Source of the DNA: JAYGED01 sp046582565
GTDB taxonomy: Bacteria > Pseudomonadota > Alphaproteobacteria > JAAXGF01
DNA length: 54,791 nt
Reading direction: 5' to 3'
Assembly: GCA_046582565.1 (NCBI GenBank)
Contig: JAYGED010000198.1
Span: 1 to 54,791 of the forward strand
Made by a program: the position numbers and the translations under genes. The notes under the pieces are model-generated. The model was not told the origin of the DNA. It saw only the letters and a program-made list of their open reading frames with translations, and did no database searches. Below, piece by piece: positions 8,548 through 16,777 of the stretch (position 1 is the first letter of the stretch; each line of letters begins with the position of its first letter).

Positions 8548-9459
8548 ATGGCCATAAATTTTCGCAATGGCCGCCTGTTTCTCGCAGTCGCCGAGGACTT
8601 GCATTTTTCAAGCGCAGCGCGCCGCATGAACATAGCTCAGCCGGCGCTCAGCAGGGCGATCCGCGCCTTGGAACAGGAACTTGGCGCCGATCTGTTCAAA
8701 CGAAGTACGCGAAATGTCGAACTGACTCAGGCGGGGCGGCTGTTTCAGAAGGACATTCTCATAGCAATTGAACACCTGGATATTGCCACGCAAGCTGCGC
8801 GCAACGCGGTGGCTGGCGAAGCCGGTTCGTTGGTTGTCGGCTACATGGACTTCGCCATCGAGGGCAAGTTTCCGGCAATACTCCGAGACTTCAGGTCCCG
8901 CTATTCGGCCGTTTCGATCGACTCGAAGGCCTCGTTCACCGAGCTCATCATTGACGATCTAGCTAACGGGAAAATCGATGTCGGATTCGTCGTCGGAACC
9001 ATCGAGCATGCGGGCCTCGCAAGCTTCGCTGTTCAGAGCGACCGCTTCGTCGCCGTCATACCCGAGGCGCATCCGTTGGCGTCAAAATCCAGCATCCGGT
9101 TGCGCGAGCTTGCGGGCGAACCCATGATTCTCGGGCGTCGCGAGACATGGGCGCCCTTTGTTGAGCGGGTCGAAGCCTTGTGCAAAAAAGCCGGGTTTTC
9201 CCCCAGGCTGGTGCAGGAGGCGGATACCACGGAGAGCATCTTTGCTTTCGTCGCTTCCGGCATCGGCACGACCCTCTATGTTGAGCGGGCTTTTAATTAT
9301 AACCCGCCCGGCGTGCGGGTGATTCCCCTCGAAGACGTGCCCACGACGATCCGTACCGAGGTGGCCTGGCGCGTCGATGACCAAAGCCGCCTGGTCAAGA
9401 ACTTCATCTCACTTTGTCGGAATTCGGCCATCCCCCTTCAAGACCTTCAGATGAGTTAA
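8548..9459 (+). CDS. LysR-family transcriptional regulator
   Basis: About 303 residues from ATG 8548. The N-terminal winged helix-turn-helix reads HFSSAARRMNIAQPALSRAI, followed by the linker helix and the two-lobed effector domain (GSLVVGYMDF, the start of lobe I). The ATG at 8515 is less likely because the probable operator overlaps it. The gene is transcribed away from the broken oxidoreductase and was probably its regulator; the inducer is unknown. Base composition is slightly more AT-rich than in the polysaccharide genes that follow. Confidence 0.85.
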   Translation: MAINFRNGRLFLAVAEDLHFSSAARRMNIAQPALSRAIRALEQELGADLFKRSTRNVELTQAGRLFQKDILIAIEHLDIATQAARNAVAGEAGSLVVGYMDFAIEGKFPAILRDFRSRYSAVSIDSKASFTELIIDDLANGKIDVGFVVGTIEHAGLASFAVQSDRFVAVIPEAHPLASKSSIRLRELAGEPMILGRRETWAPFVERVEALCKKAGFSPRLVQEADTTESIFAFVASGIGTTLYVERAFNYNPPGVRVIPLEDVPTTIRTEVAWRVDDQSRLVKNFISLCRNSAIPLQDLQMS

Positions 9460-9510
9460 GCCAACCCCTTCGCTTGTGCCGGGCGGGGTGGGTGCGCTAC
9501 ATAGGGCGCG

Positions 9511-10866
9511 ATGATCGAAGACAGCACAAGAACGCCTGCGGCCTTGCCGTTGCGGAAATGGTTTGCCGACGGTTTTCTCGGCCGCATCTTCCGCAACGCC
9601 GGTGCTCTGCTCGGCGGCAAGGCGGTCGCCGGCGCCCTGTCGCTCGGCACTCTGGCGGTGACCGCGCGCGGTCTCGGGCCCGAGCTGTTCGGCACGCTCA
9701 TCCTGATCCACAGCTACGTCAAGCTGGTCGGCGGGTTGACCAAGTTCCAATCCTGGCAGGCGGTGATCCATTTCGGCGCCACCTGCCTTGAAGAAAAACG
9801 ACCCGACGACCTGCAGCGGCTGATCAAATTCACCACCCTGCTCGATCTGGCGAGTGCGGTAATCGGCATGGCCCTGGCCATGGCCCTGGTCGGTCTGGTC
9901 GGCGAGACGCTCGGTTGGGACGCGAGCACGGTCGATCTGGTCATGGTCTATAGCCTGCTCATCGCGGTCACCATCAAGGCGACCCCGATCGGCGTGCTGC
10001 GCCTGTTCGACCGCTTCAAGCTGATCGCCCTGCAGACCCCTCTCGGTCCGACGGTCGGCCTGATCGGCGTGAGCCTGGCCTACGCATCGGACGGCGGGCT
10101 GGTCGCCTATCTCGCCGCCTGGTTCGCCGCCGGCGCGGTGGAGAGCGCAGCCCTGATTGCCCTCGGCTGGCGCGAACTGGGCCGCCAGGGTCTGTTGCGG
10201 AATCTGACTGTCTCCCTGCGCGGCCTGGTCAAGCCCCATCCCGGCCTGTGGCGCTTCGTCTGGGCGGCCAATATTTTCACCTCCCTGTCGGCGGCGGCGT
10301 CCCATCTGATTACCCTGCTGCTCGGCTGGCTGCTCGGGCCCACGGCGGCCGGCCTGTTCAAGATCGCCAATCAGTTCGCCAGCGTGCTGGTGGTGCCGGC
10401 GGCGATCCTGCGCCGCACGATCTACCCCGAATTCGCCAAACTGACCGCCAAGGGCGAGCCTCGTCTGGTGCGCAAGCTGATGCTGCGCGCCGGGCTGATC
10501 TCAGGCAGCGCCGCCGTGGTCGTGGTGCTGGTGCTGATGGTCATCGCCGAGCCGCTGATCAACCTGATCGTCGGTCCGGCCTATGGCGGCGCCGCCGACC
10601 TTCTGGTACTGATCGCCGCCGCCTCCGCCGTCATGCTCTATGGCTTCGCCATCGAGCCGGTGTTCTTCGCCCTCGGGCGGCCCGGCATCATGCTGCGGCT
10701 CAGCGTCATCACGGCGGCCCTCAATCTGGTGCTGATTTTCCTCCTGGTCGCCGAATACGGCCTGATCGGCGCCGGCATGGCGGCCCTGGCAAGCACCTTG
10801 GTCTCGGTCGGCCTGACAACCTTCATCGCGCTGAAAAAGCTCCGCAAGAAAGCAGCCCGCCCATGA
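9511..10866 (+). CDS. Lipopolysaccharide/O-unit flippase, Wzx-like membrane protein
   Basis: 451 residues with about 12 hydrophobic segments in the MVF/MATE-like polysaccharide transporter fold. The N-terminus has the family's AGALLGGKAVAGALSLGTLAVTARGLGPELFG pattern across the first transmembrane helix. It probably flips lipid-linked oligosaccharide from the cytoplasmic to the periplasmic leaflet. It is the first gene of a plus-strand operon; its TGA overlaps the ATG of the cytidylyltransferase (ATGA at 10863). The CDP-sugar genes downstream suggest the unit it carries contains a deoxyhexose. Confidence 0.82.
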   Translation: MIEDSTRTPAALPLRKWFADGFLGRIFRNAGALLGGKAVAGALSLGTLAVTARGLGPELFGTLILIHSYVKLVGGLTKFQSWQAVIHFGATCLEEKRPDDLQRLIKFTTLLDLASAVIGMALAMALVGLVGETLGWDASTVDLVMVYSLLIAVTIKATPIGVLRLFDRFKLIALQTPLGPTVGLIGVSLAYASDGGLVAYLAAWFAAGAVESAALIALGWRELGRQGLLRNLTVSLRGLVKPHPGLWRFVWAANIFTSLSAAASHLITLLLGWLLGPTAAGLFKIANQFASVLVVPAAILRRTIYPEFAKLTAKGEPRLVRKLMLRAGLISGSAAVVVVLVLMVIAEPLINLIVGPAYGGAADLLVLIAAASAVMLYGFAIEPVFFALGRPGIMLRLSVITAALNLVLIFLLVAEYGLIGAGMAALASTLVSVGLTTFIALKKLRKKAARP

Positions 10867-11648
10867 CAGACAGCATCAAGACAGTCATTCTCGCCGGCGG
10901 TATCGGCTCGCGATTGTCCGAGGAAACCGACGTGAAGCCCAAGCCCATGGTGGCCATCGGCGGCCGGCCGATCCTGTGGCATATCCTCAAGACCTACGGC
11001 CATCACGGGCTCACCGACTTCACCATCTGCCTTGGCTACAAGGGCTATATGATCAAGGAATATTTCGCCAACTACGTGTTGCATAATTCCGACGTCACCC
11101 TGGACCTGGCCGCGAACCGCATCGAATATCACGACCAGGCCGCCGAGCCCTGGCGCGTCACCCTGGTCGACACCGGTGACGCCACCATGACCGGCGGCCG
11201 CCTGGCCCGGGTGGCGGGCCATCTCGGCGAGGCGGATTGTTTCTGCATGACCTATGGCGACGGCCTGGCCGATGTGGATATCGCCGGCCTGGTGGCGTTC
11301 CACCAAAGCCACGGCAAGCTGGCCACCATGACCGTGGTGCAGCCGCCGGGCCGCTTCGGCGCGACCCTGCTGGACGGCGACCTGGTCACCGAGTTCGTCG
11401 AGAAGCCGCGCGGCGACGGCGGCATGATCAACGGCGGCTTCTTCGTGCTGTCGCCCGGGGTCCTCGATTATATCCGGGGCGACGACACCACCTGGGAACA
11501 GGAGCCGCTGAAGCGCCTCGCCGCCGAGGGCCAGCTTGCCGCCTGGCGCCATGACGGCTTCTGGCAGCCGATGGACACCCTGCGCGAGAAAAACCTGCTG
11601 GAGGCCCTGTGGGAGAGCGGCGAAGCCCCGTGGAAAACATGGCCGTGA
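10863..11648 (+). CDS. rfbF: Glucose-1-phosphate cytidylyltransferase
   Basis: 261 residues. The nucleotidyltransferase signature LAGGIGSRLSEET, followed by KPKPMVAIGGRPILWHI, is characteristic of RfbF, which makes CDP-glucose from CTP and glucose-1-phosphate. TYGDGLADVD carries the metal-binding acid residues, and GGFFVLSPGVLDYI and WQPMDTLREKN match the C-terminal family blocks. The start overlaps the flippase stop. The last codons lie in a 14-base tandem duplication that also contains the next gene's start. It catalyses the first step of the CDP-deoxyhexose pathway encoded by the next three genes. Confidence 0.93.
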   Translation: MTDSIKTVILAGGIGSRLSEETDVKPKPMVAIGGRPILWHILKTYGHHGLTDFTICLGYKGYMIKEYFANYVLHNSDVTLDLAANRIEYHDQAAEPWRVTLVDTGDATMTGGRLARVAGHLGEADCFCMTYGDGLADVDIAGLVAFHQSHGKLATMTVVQPPGRFGATLLDGDLVTEFVEKPRGDGGMINGGFFVLSPGVLDYIRGDDTTWEQEPLKRLAAEGQLAAWRHDGFWQPMDTLREKNLLEALWESGEAPWKTWP

Positions 11649-11660
11649 AAACATGGCCGT
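11633..11660 (+). repeat. Perfect 14-base tandem duplication at the rfbF/rfbG junction
   Basis: GAAAACATGGCCGT occurs twice in direct succession (11633-11646 and 11647-11660). The first copy carries the end of rfbF with an ATG, the second carries the used ATG of rfbG at 11653. The duplication shifted the junction from an overlap to a four-base gap. Confidence 0.8.
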
Positions 11661-12699
11661 AAATGCGGATTTCTGGCCCGGCCGGCGGGTTCTGCTCACC
11701 GGCCATACGGGCTTCAAGGGCGCCTGGCTCGCCCTCATGCTGGAGGCCCTGGGCGCCGAGGTTCACGGCCTGGCCCTGGCGCCCGCGACCTCGCCCAACC
11801 TGTTCGATATAGCCGCGCCAAAAATAACCTCGACCCTCGGCGATCTTCGCGACCCCGCCGTATCGCAAAGCGTCGTCGCCGAAGCCGATCCTGAAATCGT
11901 CTTTCACCTGGCGGCGCAAGCCCTGGTGCGGCGCTCTTACGCGGCCCCGCTGGAAACCTTCGCGAGCAACGTCATGGGCACGGCGAACCTGCTCGAGGCG
12001 TTGCGCGAGGCAGCCTCCCTCAAAGCCATCATCACCATCACCAGCGACAAGGTCTATGCCAACGACGACAGCGGCAAGGCCTTCACCGAGGACGACCCGC
12101 TCGGCGGCGACGACCCCTACAGCGCCTCCAAGGCCTGCCAGGAAATGGTCTCGGCGGCCTACCGCAAAAGCTTCTTCGCCACGCGCCATGTCCGGCTGGT
12201 CAGCGCCCGCGCCGGCAATGTAATCGGCGGCGGCGACTGGTCGGCGGACCGGCTGGTGCCCGACTTCTTCCGCGCCGTCGCCAAGGGCGAGCCCCTCGCC
12301 CTGCGCTATCCGGACGCCATCCGGCCCTGGCAGCATGTGCTGGAGCCCCTGGCCGGCTATCTCGCCTATGGCGAAGCCCTATTCAGCGGCGCGGACCTGC
12401 CCGACGCCCTGAATTTCGCCCCCGACCCGGCGGACGCCCAGTCCGTCGGCTGGGTCGCCGACCGTCTTGCCGACGCCTGGGGGGACAATGCCTCCTGGAC
12501 TCACCAAGTGGCTGAACATCTCCACGAGGCCGGGCCCCTGTTCCTCGACGGCTCCCTGGCCAAGGCAAGCCTCGGCATCGAGCCGCGCCTGCCCCTGGCC
12601 GACGCTCTCAGCCAGACCGTCGGCTGGTTTCGCGCCCATGCTGAGGGCCGGGATATTCGAGAGCACAGCCTGGCGGAGATCGGACGCTACCTGAAATGA
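11653..12699 (+). CDS. rfbG: CDP-glucose 4,6-dehydratase
   Basis: 348 residues of the extended SDR family. The N-terminal NAD-binding motif is TGHTGFKGAWL, typical of CDP-glucose dehydratases, and the catalytic YSASK lies in the middle (DDPYSASKACQE). It converts CDP-glucose to CDP-4-keto-6-deoxyglucose. RPWQHVLEPLAGYL in the C-terminal half is a conserved RfbG block. The ATG at 11653 is four bases after the rfbF stop, and its own TGA overlaps the next ATG at 12696. The gene order rfbF-rfbG-epimerase-reductase supports the call strongly. Confidence 0.93.
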   Translation: MAVNADFWPGRRVLLTGHTGFKGAWLALMLEALGAEVHGLALAPATSPNLFDIAAPKITSTLGDLRDPAVSQSVVAEADPEIVFHLAAQALVRRSYAAPLETFASNVMGTANLLEALREAASLKAIITITSDKVYANDDSGKAFTEDDPLGGDDPYSASKACQEMVSAAYRKSFFATRHVRLVSARAGNVIGGGDWSADRLVPDFFRAVAKGEPLALRYPDAIRPWQHVLEPLAGYLAYGEALFSGADLPDALNFAPDPADAQSVGWVADRLADAWGDNASWTHQVAEHLHEAGPLFLDGSLAKASLGIEPRLPLADALSQTVGWFRAHAEGRDIREHSLAEIGRYLK

Positions 12700-13226
12700 A
12701 ATTCACCGCCACCAAGATTGCCGGCGTCATGGTCGTCGATATCGAGCCCATCGAGGACGAGCGCGGCTTCTTCGCCCGGGGTTTCTGCGCCGCGGAATTC
12801 GCCGCCCAGGGGCTGGCCGGCAGCTTCGTGCAGACCAACATCGCCTTCAACAAACAGCGCGGCACCCTGCGCGGGCTGCATTATCAGGCCGAGCCCAAAC
12901 CCGAGCCCAAGTTGGTGCGCTGCACCCGGGGGGTGATCTTCGATGTGGCCGTCGATCTGCGCCCCGGCTCGCCCACCCAGGGCCGCTGGAGTGGCCACGA
13001 GCTAAGCGCCGAAAACCATCGCGCCCTCTACATCCCCGAGGGCTGCGCCCACGGGTTGCTCACCCTGGCGGACGATACCGAGGTCTACTATCTGATGGGC
13101 GCCGCCTATGATGCGGCACTTACGCGCGGCGTGCGCTGGAACGATCCGGCCTTTGCCATCGACTGGCCCGCGGCCCCCGAAGTGATTTCCGAGCGTGACG
13201 CGGGCTTCCCCGATTACGCCCCATGA
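12696..13226 (+). CDS. dTDP-4-dehydrorhamnose 3,5-epimerase-family protein (CDP-sugar epimerase)
   Basis: 176 residues of the RmlC-like cupin epimerase family. Motifs are DERGFFAR at the N-terminus, NIAFNKQRGTLRGLHYQ with the conserved histidine, and YIPEGCAHGLLTL. In an rfbFG operon it should act on CDP-4-keto-6-deoxyglucose rather than the dTDP sugar, epimerising C3 and/or C5. It overlaps both neighbours by four bases (ATGA). The precise product (for example a 6-deoxy-talose, -gulose or -altrose series sugar) cannot be fixed from sequence. Confidence 0.88.
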   Translation: MKFTATKIAGVMVVDIEPIEDERGFFARGFCAAEFAAQGLAGSFVQTNIAFNKQRGTLRGLHYQAEPKPEPKLVRCTRGVIFDVAVDLRPGSPTQGRWSGHELSAENHRALYIPEGCAHGLLTLADDTEVYYLMGAAYDAALTRGVRWNDPAFAIDWPAAPEVISERDAGFPDYAP

Positions 13227-14077
13227 AAAAGCTGCTGGTCACCGGGGCCGGCGGCTTCATCGGCCGTCCTGCGGCCGCCGCCTGTGCGGCCCTGGGCTTC
13301 GAGGTTCATGGCGTGGGGCGCGAGTTCGATCTGACCGACGGGGGCGCGCGCCGAGCGCTGATTAACGACATTCGGCCGAGCCATCTGCTCCATCTTGCCT
13401 GGGAAACCCGCCACGGCTATTTCTGGACGGCGCCGGAAAACGAACTCTGGCTCGATGCCACGGTCGACCTTGCGCGATGCTTCCAGGAGGCGGGCGGCCA
13501 GCGGGCGGTGTTTGCCGGAAGCTGCGCCGAATATGACTGGACGGCCATGGACCAGGGGGTCTGCCGCGAGAATACCACCCCCTGCCGCCCGGCGACCCTA
13601 TACGGCCAAGCCAAGCAGGCCGCCCATGACCGCATCGCCGAGAGTGGCCTGAGCTACGCCTGGGGCCGCCTGTTCCTGCTCTATGGCCCGTATGAGGCCG
13701 AGGCCCGCCTGGCGCCCTCGATCATTCGCGCAAGCCTTAAGGGCGAGGCGGCAGAGCTTAAGGAGCCCGACGCCATACGAGACTTCCTCGATGCTCGTGA
13801 CGCGGGCGCCGCCCTGGCCGCCCTGCTCGCCGACGATGTAGCGGGGCCGGTCAATATCGCGAGCGGTACGGGCATCGCCATTGCGGACCTGGCCCAGCGC
13901 CTGAGCCGCCTGGCCGGCGGCCCCGATCCGATTGCGCCTGAGAAAGCGGTGCCCGATCCGCCGCGCCTGGTCGCCGACATCTCCCGCCTCAAGCAGGAGG
14001 TCGGCTTCACTCCGGCGCGCGATCTCGACCAGGGCCTGGCCGATGCTGTTAACTGGTGGATGAATCAGACAACGTGA
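13223..14077 (+). CDS. NAD-dependent epimerase/reductase, probable CDP-4-keto-deoxyhexose reductase
   Basis: 284 residues, SDR fold with TGAGGFIGRP at the N-terminus. GSCAEYDW supplies the serine strand and LYGQAKQAAHD the YxxxK catalytic pair. RLFLLYGPYE is a conserved substrate-domain block. It probably reduces the 4-keto group left by RfbG and the epimerase to finish the CDP-deoxyhexose, as RfbJ does for abequose. The ATG overlaps the stop of the epimerase. Substrate stereochemistry is unknown. Confidence 0.8.
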   Translation: MKKLLVTGAGGFIGRPAAAACAALGFEVHGVGREFDLTDGGARRALINDIRPSHLLHLAWETRHGYFWTAPENELWLDATVDLARCFQEAGGQRAVFAGSCAEYDWTAMDQGVCRENTTPCRPATLYGQAKQAAHDRIAESGLSYAWGRLFLLYGPYEAEARLAPSIIRASLKGEAAELKEPDAIRDFLDARDAGAALAALLADDVAGPVNIASGTGIAIADLAQRLSRLAGGPDPIAPEKAVPDPPRLVADISRLKQEVGFTPARDLDQGLADAVNWWMNQTT

Positions 14078-14087
14078 AGAGACGACC

Positions 14088-14849
14088 ATGAAGATAACCA
14101 TCGATACGGACGCCAAGACCATCGAGAGCGGCGGCGAGCAAACCGCGCTCTACAGCAAGGCGGGTTTCGAGCTGATCTCCGATCTCTGGCTCACCACCGG
14201 CTGGGGCATGCGCTATTCCTATACTTTCTCCTGGCTTGGCCGGCCGATCATCCAGCTGCCCGAGGATATGCTGCGCATCCAGGAGGTCATCTATGCGATT
14301 GCGCCCGATGTGATCATCGAATGCGGCGTCGCCCACGGCGGCTCGCTGATCTTCTATGCCAGCCTGCTCAAGGTAATCGGCAGCGGTGCGGGCCGGGTGG
14401 TCGGTGTCGATATCGACATCCGCGCGCACAACCGCAAGGCCATCGAGGAACATGCCTTATCCCCGGCCATCACCCTGATCGAAGGCAGCTCGATTGAGCC
14501 CGCCACCGTGGCAGCGGTGGCGGCCTGCGTAAAGCCTGGCGACAAGGTCCTGGTGCTGCTCGATTCGAACCACACTCGCGATCATGTGCTCGCCGAGCTG
14601 CGCCTCTATGCGCCCCTGGTCAGCGTCGGCTCCTACCTGGTCGCCGCCGACGGGGTCATGGCGGCGCTCACGGACGTTCCCGGCGGCCAGCCGTCCTGGG
14701 GGTCGGACAACCCCACCGAGGCGGCCAAAGACTTCATCGCCGAGCGCGATGATTTCATCCTCGAGACGCCGGCCTTCGACTTCAACGAGAGCGAGCTGAC
14801 CGAGCAGATCACCTATTGGCCCGGCGGCTATTTGAAACGCATTGCCTAA
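14088..14849 (+). CDS. CmcI/rhamnosyl O-methyltransferase-family SAM-dependent methyltransferase
   Basis: 253 residues resembling the cephalosporin hydroxylase CmcI family, which in polysaccharide loci are sugar O-methyltransferases. The SAM-binding region is IIECGVAHGGSLIFYASLL, and GVDIDIRAHN gives the acidic strand-2 end. LVLLDSNHTRDHVLAEL is the family's metal/base block. It lies ten bases after the reductase and overlaps the GT2 start (TAATG), so it belongs to the same operon and may methylate the deoxyhexose or a terminal residue. Confidence 0.82.
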   Translation: MKITIDTDAKTIESGGEQTALYSKAGFELISDLWLTTGWGMRYSYTFSWLGRPIIQLPEDMLRIQEVIYAIAPDVIIECGVAHGGSLIFYASLLKVIGSGAGRVVGVDIDIRAHNRKAIEEHALSPAITLIEGSSIEPATVAAVAACVKPGDKVLVLLDSNHTRDHVLAELRLYAPLVSVGSYLVAADGVMAALTDVPGGQPSWGSDNPTEAAKDFIAERDDFILETPAFDFNESELTEQITYWPGGYLKRIA

Positions 14850-15652
14850 TGACAGCCCGCGTCACTATCGGCGTGCCGGTCTATAACGGGGCGGCCTCTC
14901 TCGAGCGTGCGATCGCCTCGATCGAGGCTCAGAGCCTTAACGATTTCACCGTGATCGCCGCCGATAATGCTTCGACCGACGGCAGTTGGGATATCCTGCA
15001 GGCCTGGGCTAAGCGCGACAGCCGGGTCACAATCCACCGCCACGCAGACAACATCGGCGCCCAGGCCAACTTCCGCTATCTGCTCGATGCCGCCGAGACC
15101 AGGCGGTTCCTGTGGCATGCCTGCGATGATTGGGCGAGCCCAAATTATCTCGAATGCCTCGATGCCCTGCTCGACGCCTATCCCCACTGCGCCCTGGCCT
15201 GCGGCGATGTGGTCAAGCACACGGTCGAGGGCGCAGAGAAGCGCCGCCGCTTCCCCGGTCTGGCCGGGCTATCCCGCCTGGCCCGCGCCCTCACCCTGCT
15301 CAAACGGCCCCGCGCACCGTGGATTTATGGCCTGTTCCGCACCGATGATCTGCGCCGCGCCCAGGCGGCGGCGGATCGGTTCGGCTACGCCTGGGGCGGC
15401 GACTATGTCGCTCTCATGGGGCTCATCCTGGAAGGCCGGGTCTGCGGCACCAACGACGCCGAGTTCCATTACCGCATGTCCACCCCGGCCACTCAGCCCT
15501 ACCGGCCGGTGGACCGGGCCGCCCATTGGCGCTTCTTCAGAGCCTATCTGGCGGCCAACCTCCGCGTTTTGGCGAACGCCCGAATTCCGCTCTCCCACAA
15601 AGCACTTTGCCTGCCCGTCCTGCTACGCCACGTGCTGCGCGCCATCCGCTAG
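14849..15652 (+). CDS. Family 2 glycosyltransferase
   Basis: About 267 residues from ATG 14849, which overlaps the methyltransferase stop. GT-A fold: TIGVPVYNGAASLERAIASI is the N-terminal nucleotide-binding segment and AADNASTDGS follows the usual strand. WHACDDWASPNYLE supplies the DxD-like metal site. It is the last gene of the plus-strand deoxyhexose operon and could transfer the CDP-linked sugar made upstream. A large palindromic repeat begins seven bases after its stop and probably terminates the transcript. Confidence 0.85.
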   Translation: MTARVTIGVPVYNGAASLERAIASIEAQSLNDFTVIAADNASTDGSWDILQAWAKRDSRVTIHRHADNIGAQANFRYLLDAAETRRFLWHACDDWASPNYLECLDALLDAYPHCALACGDVVKHTVEGAEKRRRFPGLAGLSRLARALTLLKRPRAPWIYGLFRTDDLRRAQAAADRFGYAWGGDYVALMGLILEGRVCGTNDAEFHYRMSTPATQPYRPVDRAAHWRFFRAYLAANLRVLANARIPLSHKALCLPVLLRHVLRAIR

Positions 15653-15658
15653 AGTATT

Positions 15659-15822
15659 GAACCACAGAGACACAGAGACACAGAGACACAGAGACACAGA
15701 GACACAGAGACACAGAGACACAGAGACACAGAGACACAGAGACACAGAGAAGTAAGGAAGAAAATCTCTTGGCGCTTCGCGCCTAAAAACTTTCTTCCTT
15801 ACTTCTCTGTGTCTCTGTGGTT
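15659..15822. repeat. Long palindromic repeat with 11 tandem copies of CACAGAGA (copy A)
   Basis: The left arm starts AACCACAGAGACACAGAG and holds 11 perfect copies of CACAGAGA (15663-15750), then AAGTAAGGAAGAAA. The right arm is the inverse complement: TTTCTTCCTTACTT followed by CTCTGTGTCTCTGTGGTT. Between them is a small hairpin, GGCGC-TTC-GCGCC, followed by TAAAAA. It separates two convergent genes and could act as a bidirectional terminator. A second copy lies at 22873-22987 with the same loop. Frames read through it give only repetitive peptides. Confidence 0.92.
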
Positions 15823-15829
15823 AAACCTT

Positions 15830-16777
15830 TTACCCGCGCGTTATGCGCCGCCAGAGAGGGGGGATCGACTGGAGGGCGCCGAGGGGATGGCGCTTGGCGG
15901 CACGCAGCTCATCCTCGACGTGATCGAGCTGATTGAGCGCCCCTCTCATGGCGTCGAGGGCGCCCTCGATGCGCGCCCAATCCTGCCACAAAGTTTCATC
16001 GTCCCTGGTCAGGGCATCGCTCGCCAACCCGTGCAGCCAGCGATAGGCGTCATAGACCAGAGGGTCGGCTGCACCCTCCAGATCATCAGCGGTAAAGCGC
16101 GAATGCCGCATGCCGGGACGCAGGAACGCCTGGGCATAGGCGGCAATCTCAGCCGGATCGGCGGGCGGCAGGGCGAGCTGTTCGGTGATGCGCGCGAGCT
16201 GCACCTCGGGCGCCGCCAGCAGGGAATCAAAATCCACCGCCACCAGGGGCCGGGTCCGGGCGCGCCGGAAATAGGGCACGATATTGACCAGCCACTCGAG
16301 ATCGCTCTTTTGCTGGCGGCCCCGGCGGGAATCGAGCTTGCCCCGCGAGGCGGCAACGCTGAGCGGATTGCGCAGGGCCAGCAGATAGCGCACATCGAGA
16401 TCAAGCGCCTCATGCACCGCTTCCCAGAACGGCAGGAAGCGCAAGGTGCGGCCGTATTTATAGCCCCACAAGGGCGAGCCGCCGAACCGCCGTTTAAGGG
16501 TGTCCACCGCTTCGGCGCGGTGCGCCACGACTTCCGGCCTGTCCCATTCTTCGGGCTCGATCAGCCGTACGCTGTCGCCTCGCACGCCAAGGATGCGCTT
16601 GAGGCGCTGGTTGAGCGCCAAAATGTCGCGATCCTCGAAGAAGCCGGTCGGGTTCTTGCCCCAGCCGGCCCGCAAGCGGTCGCCGAGATCGACGCCGACG
16701 GCGGCCAGGCCCCGGGTCGCGGCGCTGGTACCGCTGCGCCCGGCGCCGAGGACCACCACCGCAATAGAGCGCGTCAT
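15830..16777 (-). CDS. Sulfotransferase-family protein
   Basis: 315 residues from ATG 16777, which overlaps the TGA of the asparagine synthase gene (ATGA). The N-terminal VVLGAGRSGTSAATRGL is a P-loop-like PAPS-binding loop of sulfotransferases, and LLALRNPLSVAASR is the second (3'-phosphate) binding block. It would transfer sulfate from PAPS to a hydroxyl or amine, probably on a glycan made by the neighbouring glycosyltransferases. It is the last gene of a minus-strand operon that ends at repeat copy A. Confidence 0.78.
   Translation of the reverse strand: MTRSIAVVVLGAGRSGTSAATRGLAAVGVDLGDRLRAGWGKNPTGFFEDRDILALNQRLKRILGVRGDSVRLIEPEEWDRPEVVAHRAEAVDTLKRRFGGSPLWGYKYGRTLRFLPFWEAVHEALDLDVRYLLALRNPLSVAASRGKLDSRRGRQQKSDLEWLVNIVPYFRRARTRPLVAVDFDSLLAAPEVQLARITEQLALPPADPAEIAAYAQAFLRPGMRHSRFTADDLEGAADPLVYDAYRWLHGLASDALTRDDETLWQDWARIEGALDAMRGALNQLDHVEDELRAAKRHPLGALQSIPPLWRRITRG

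Noticed and set aside
15663..15750. Possible CRISPR array or minisatellite-coded protein
   Set aside because: The repeat is an 8-base unit with no spacers, and the peptide it encodes is purely repetitive.
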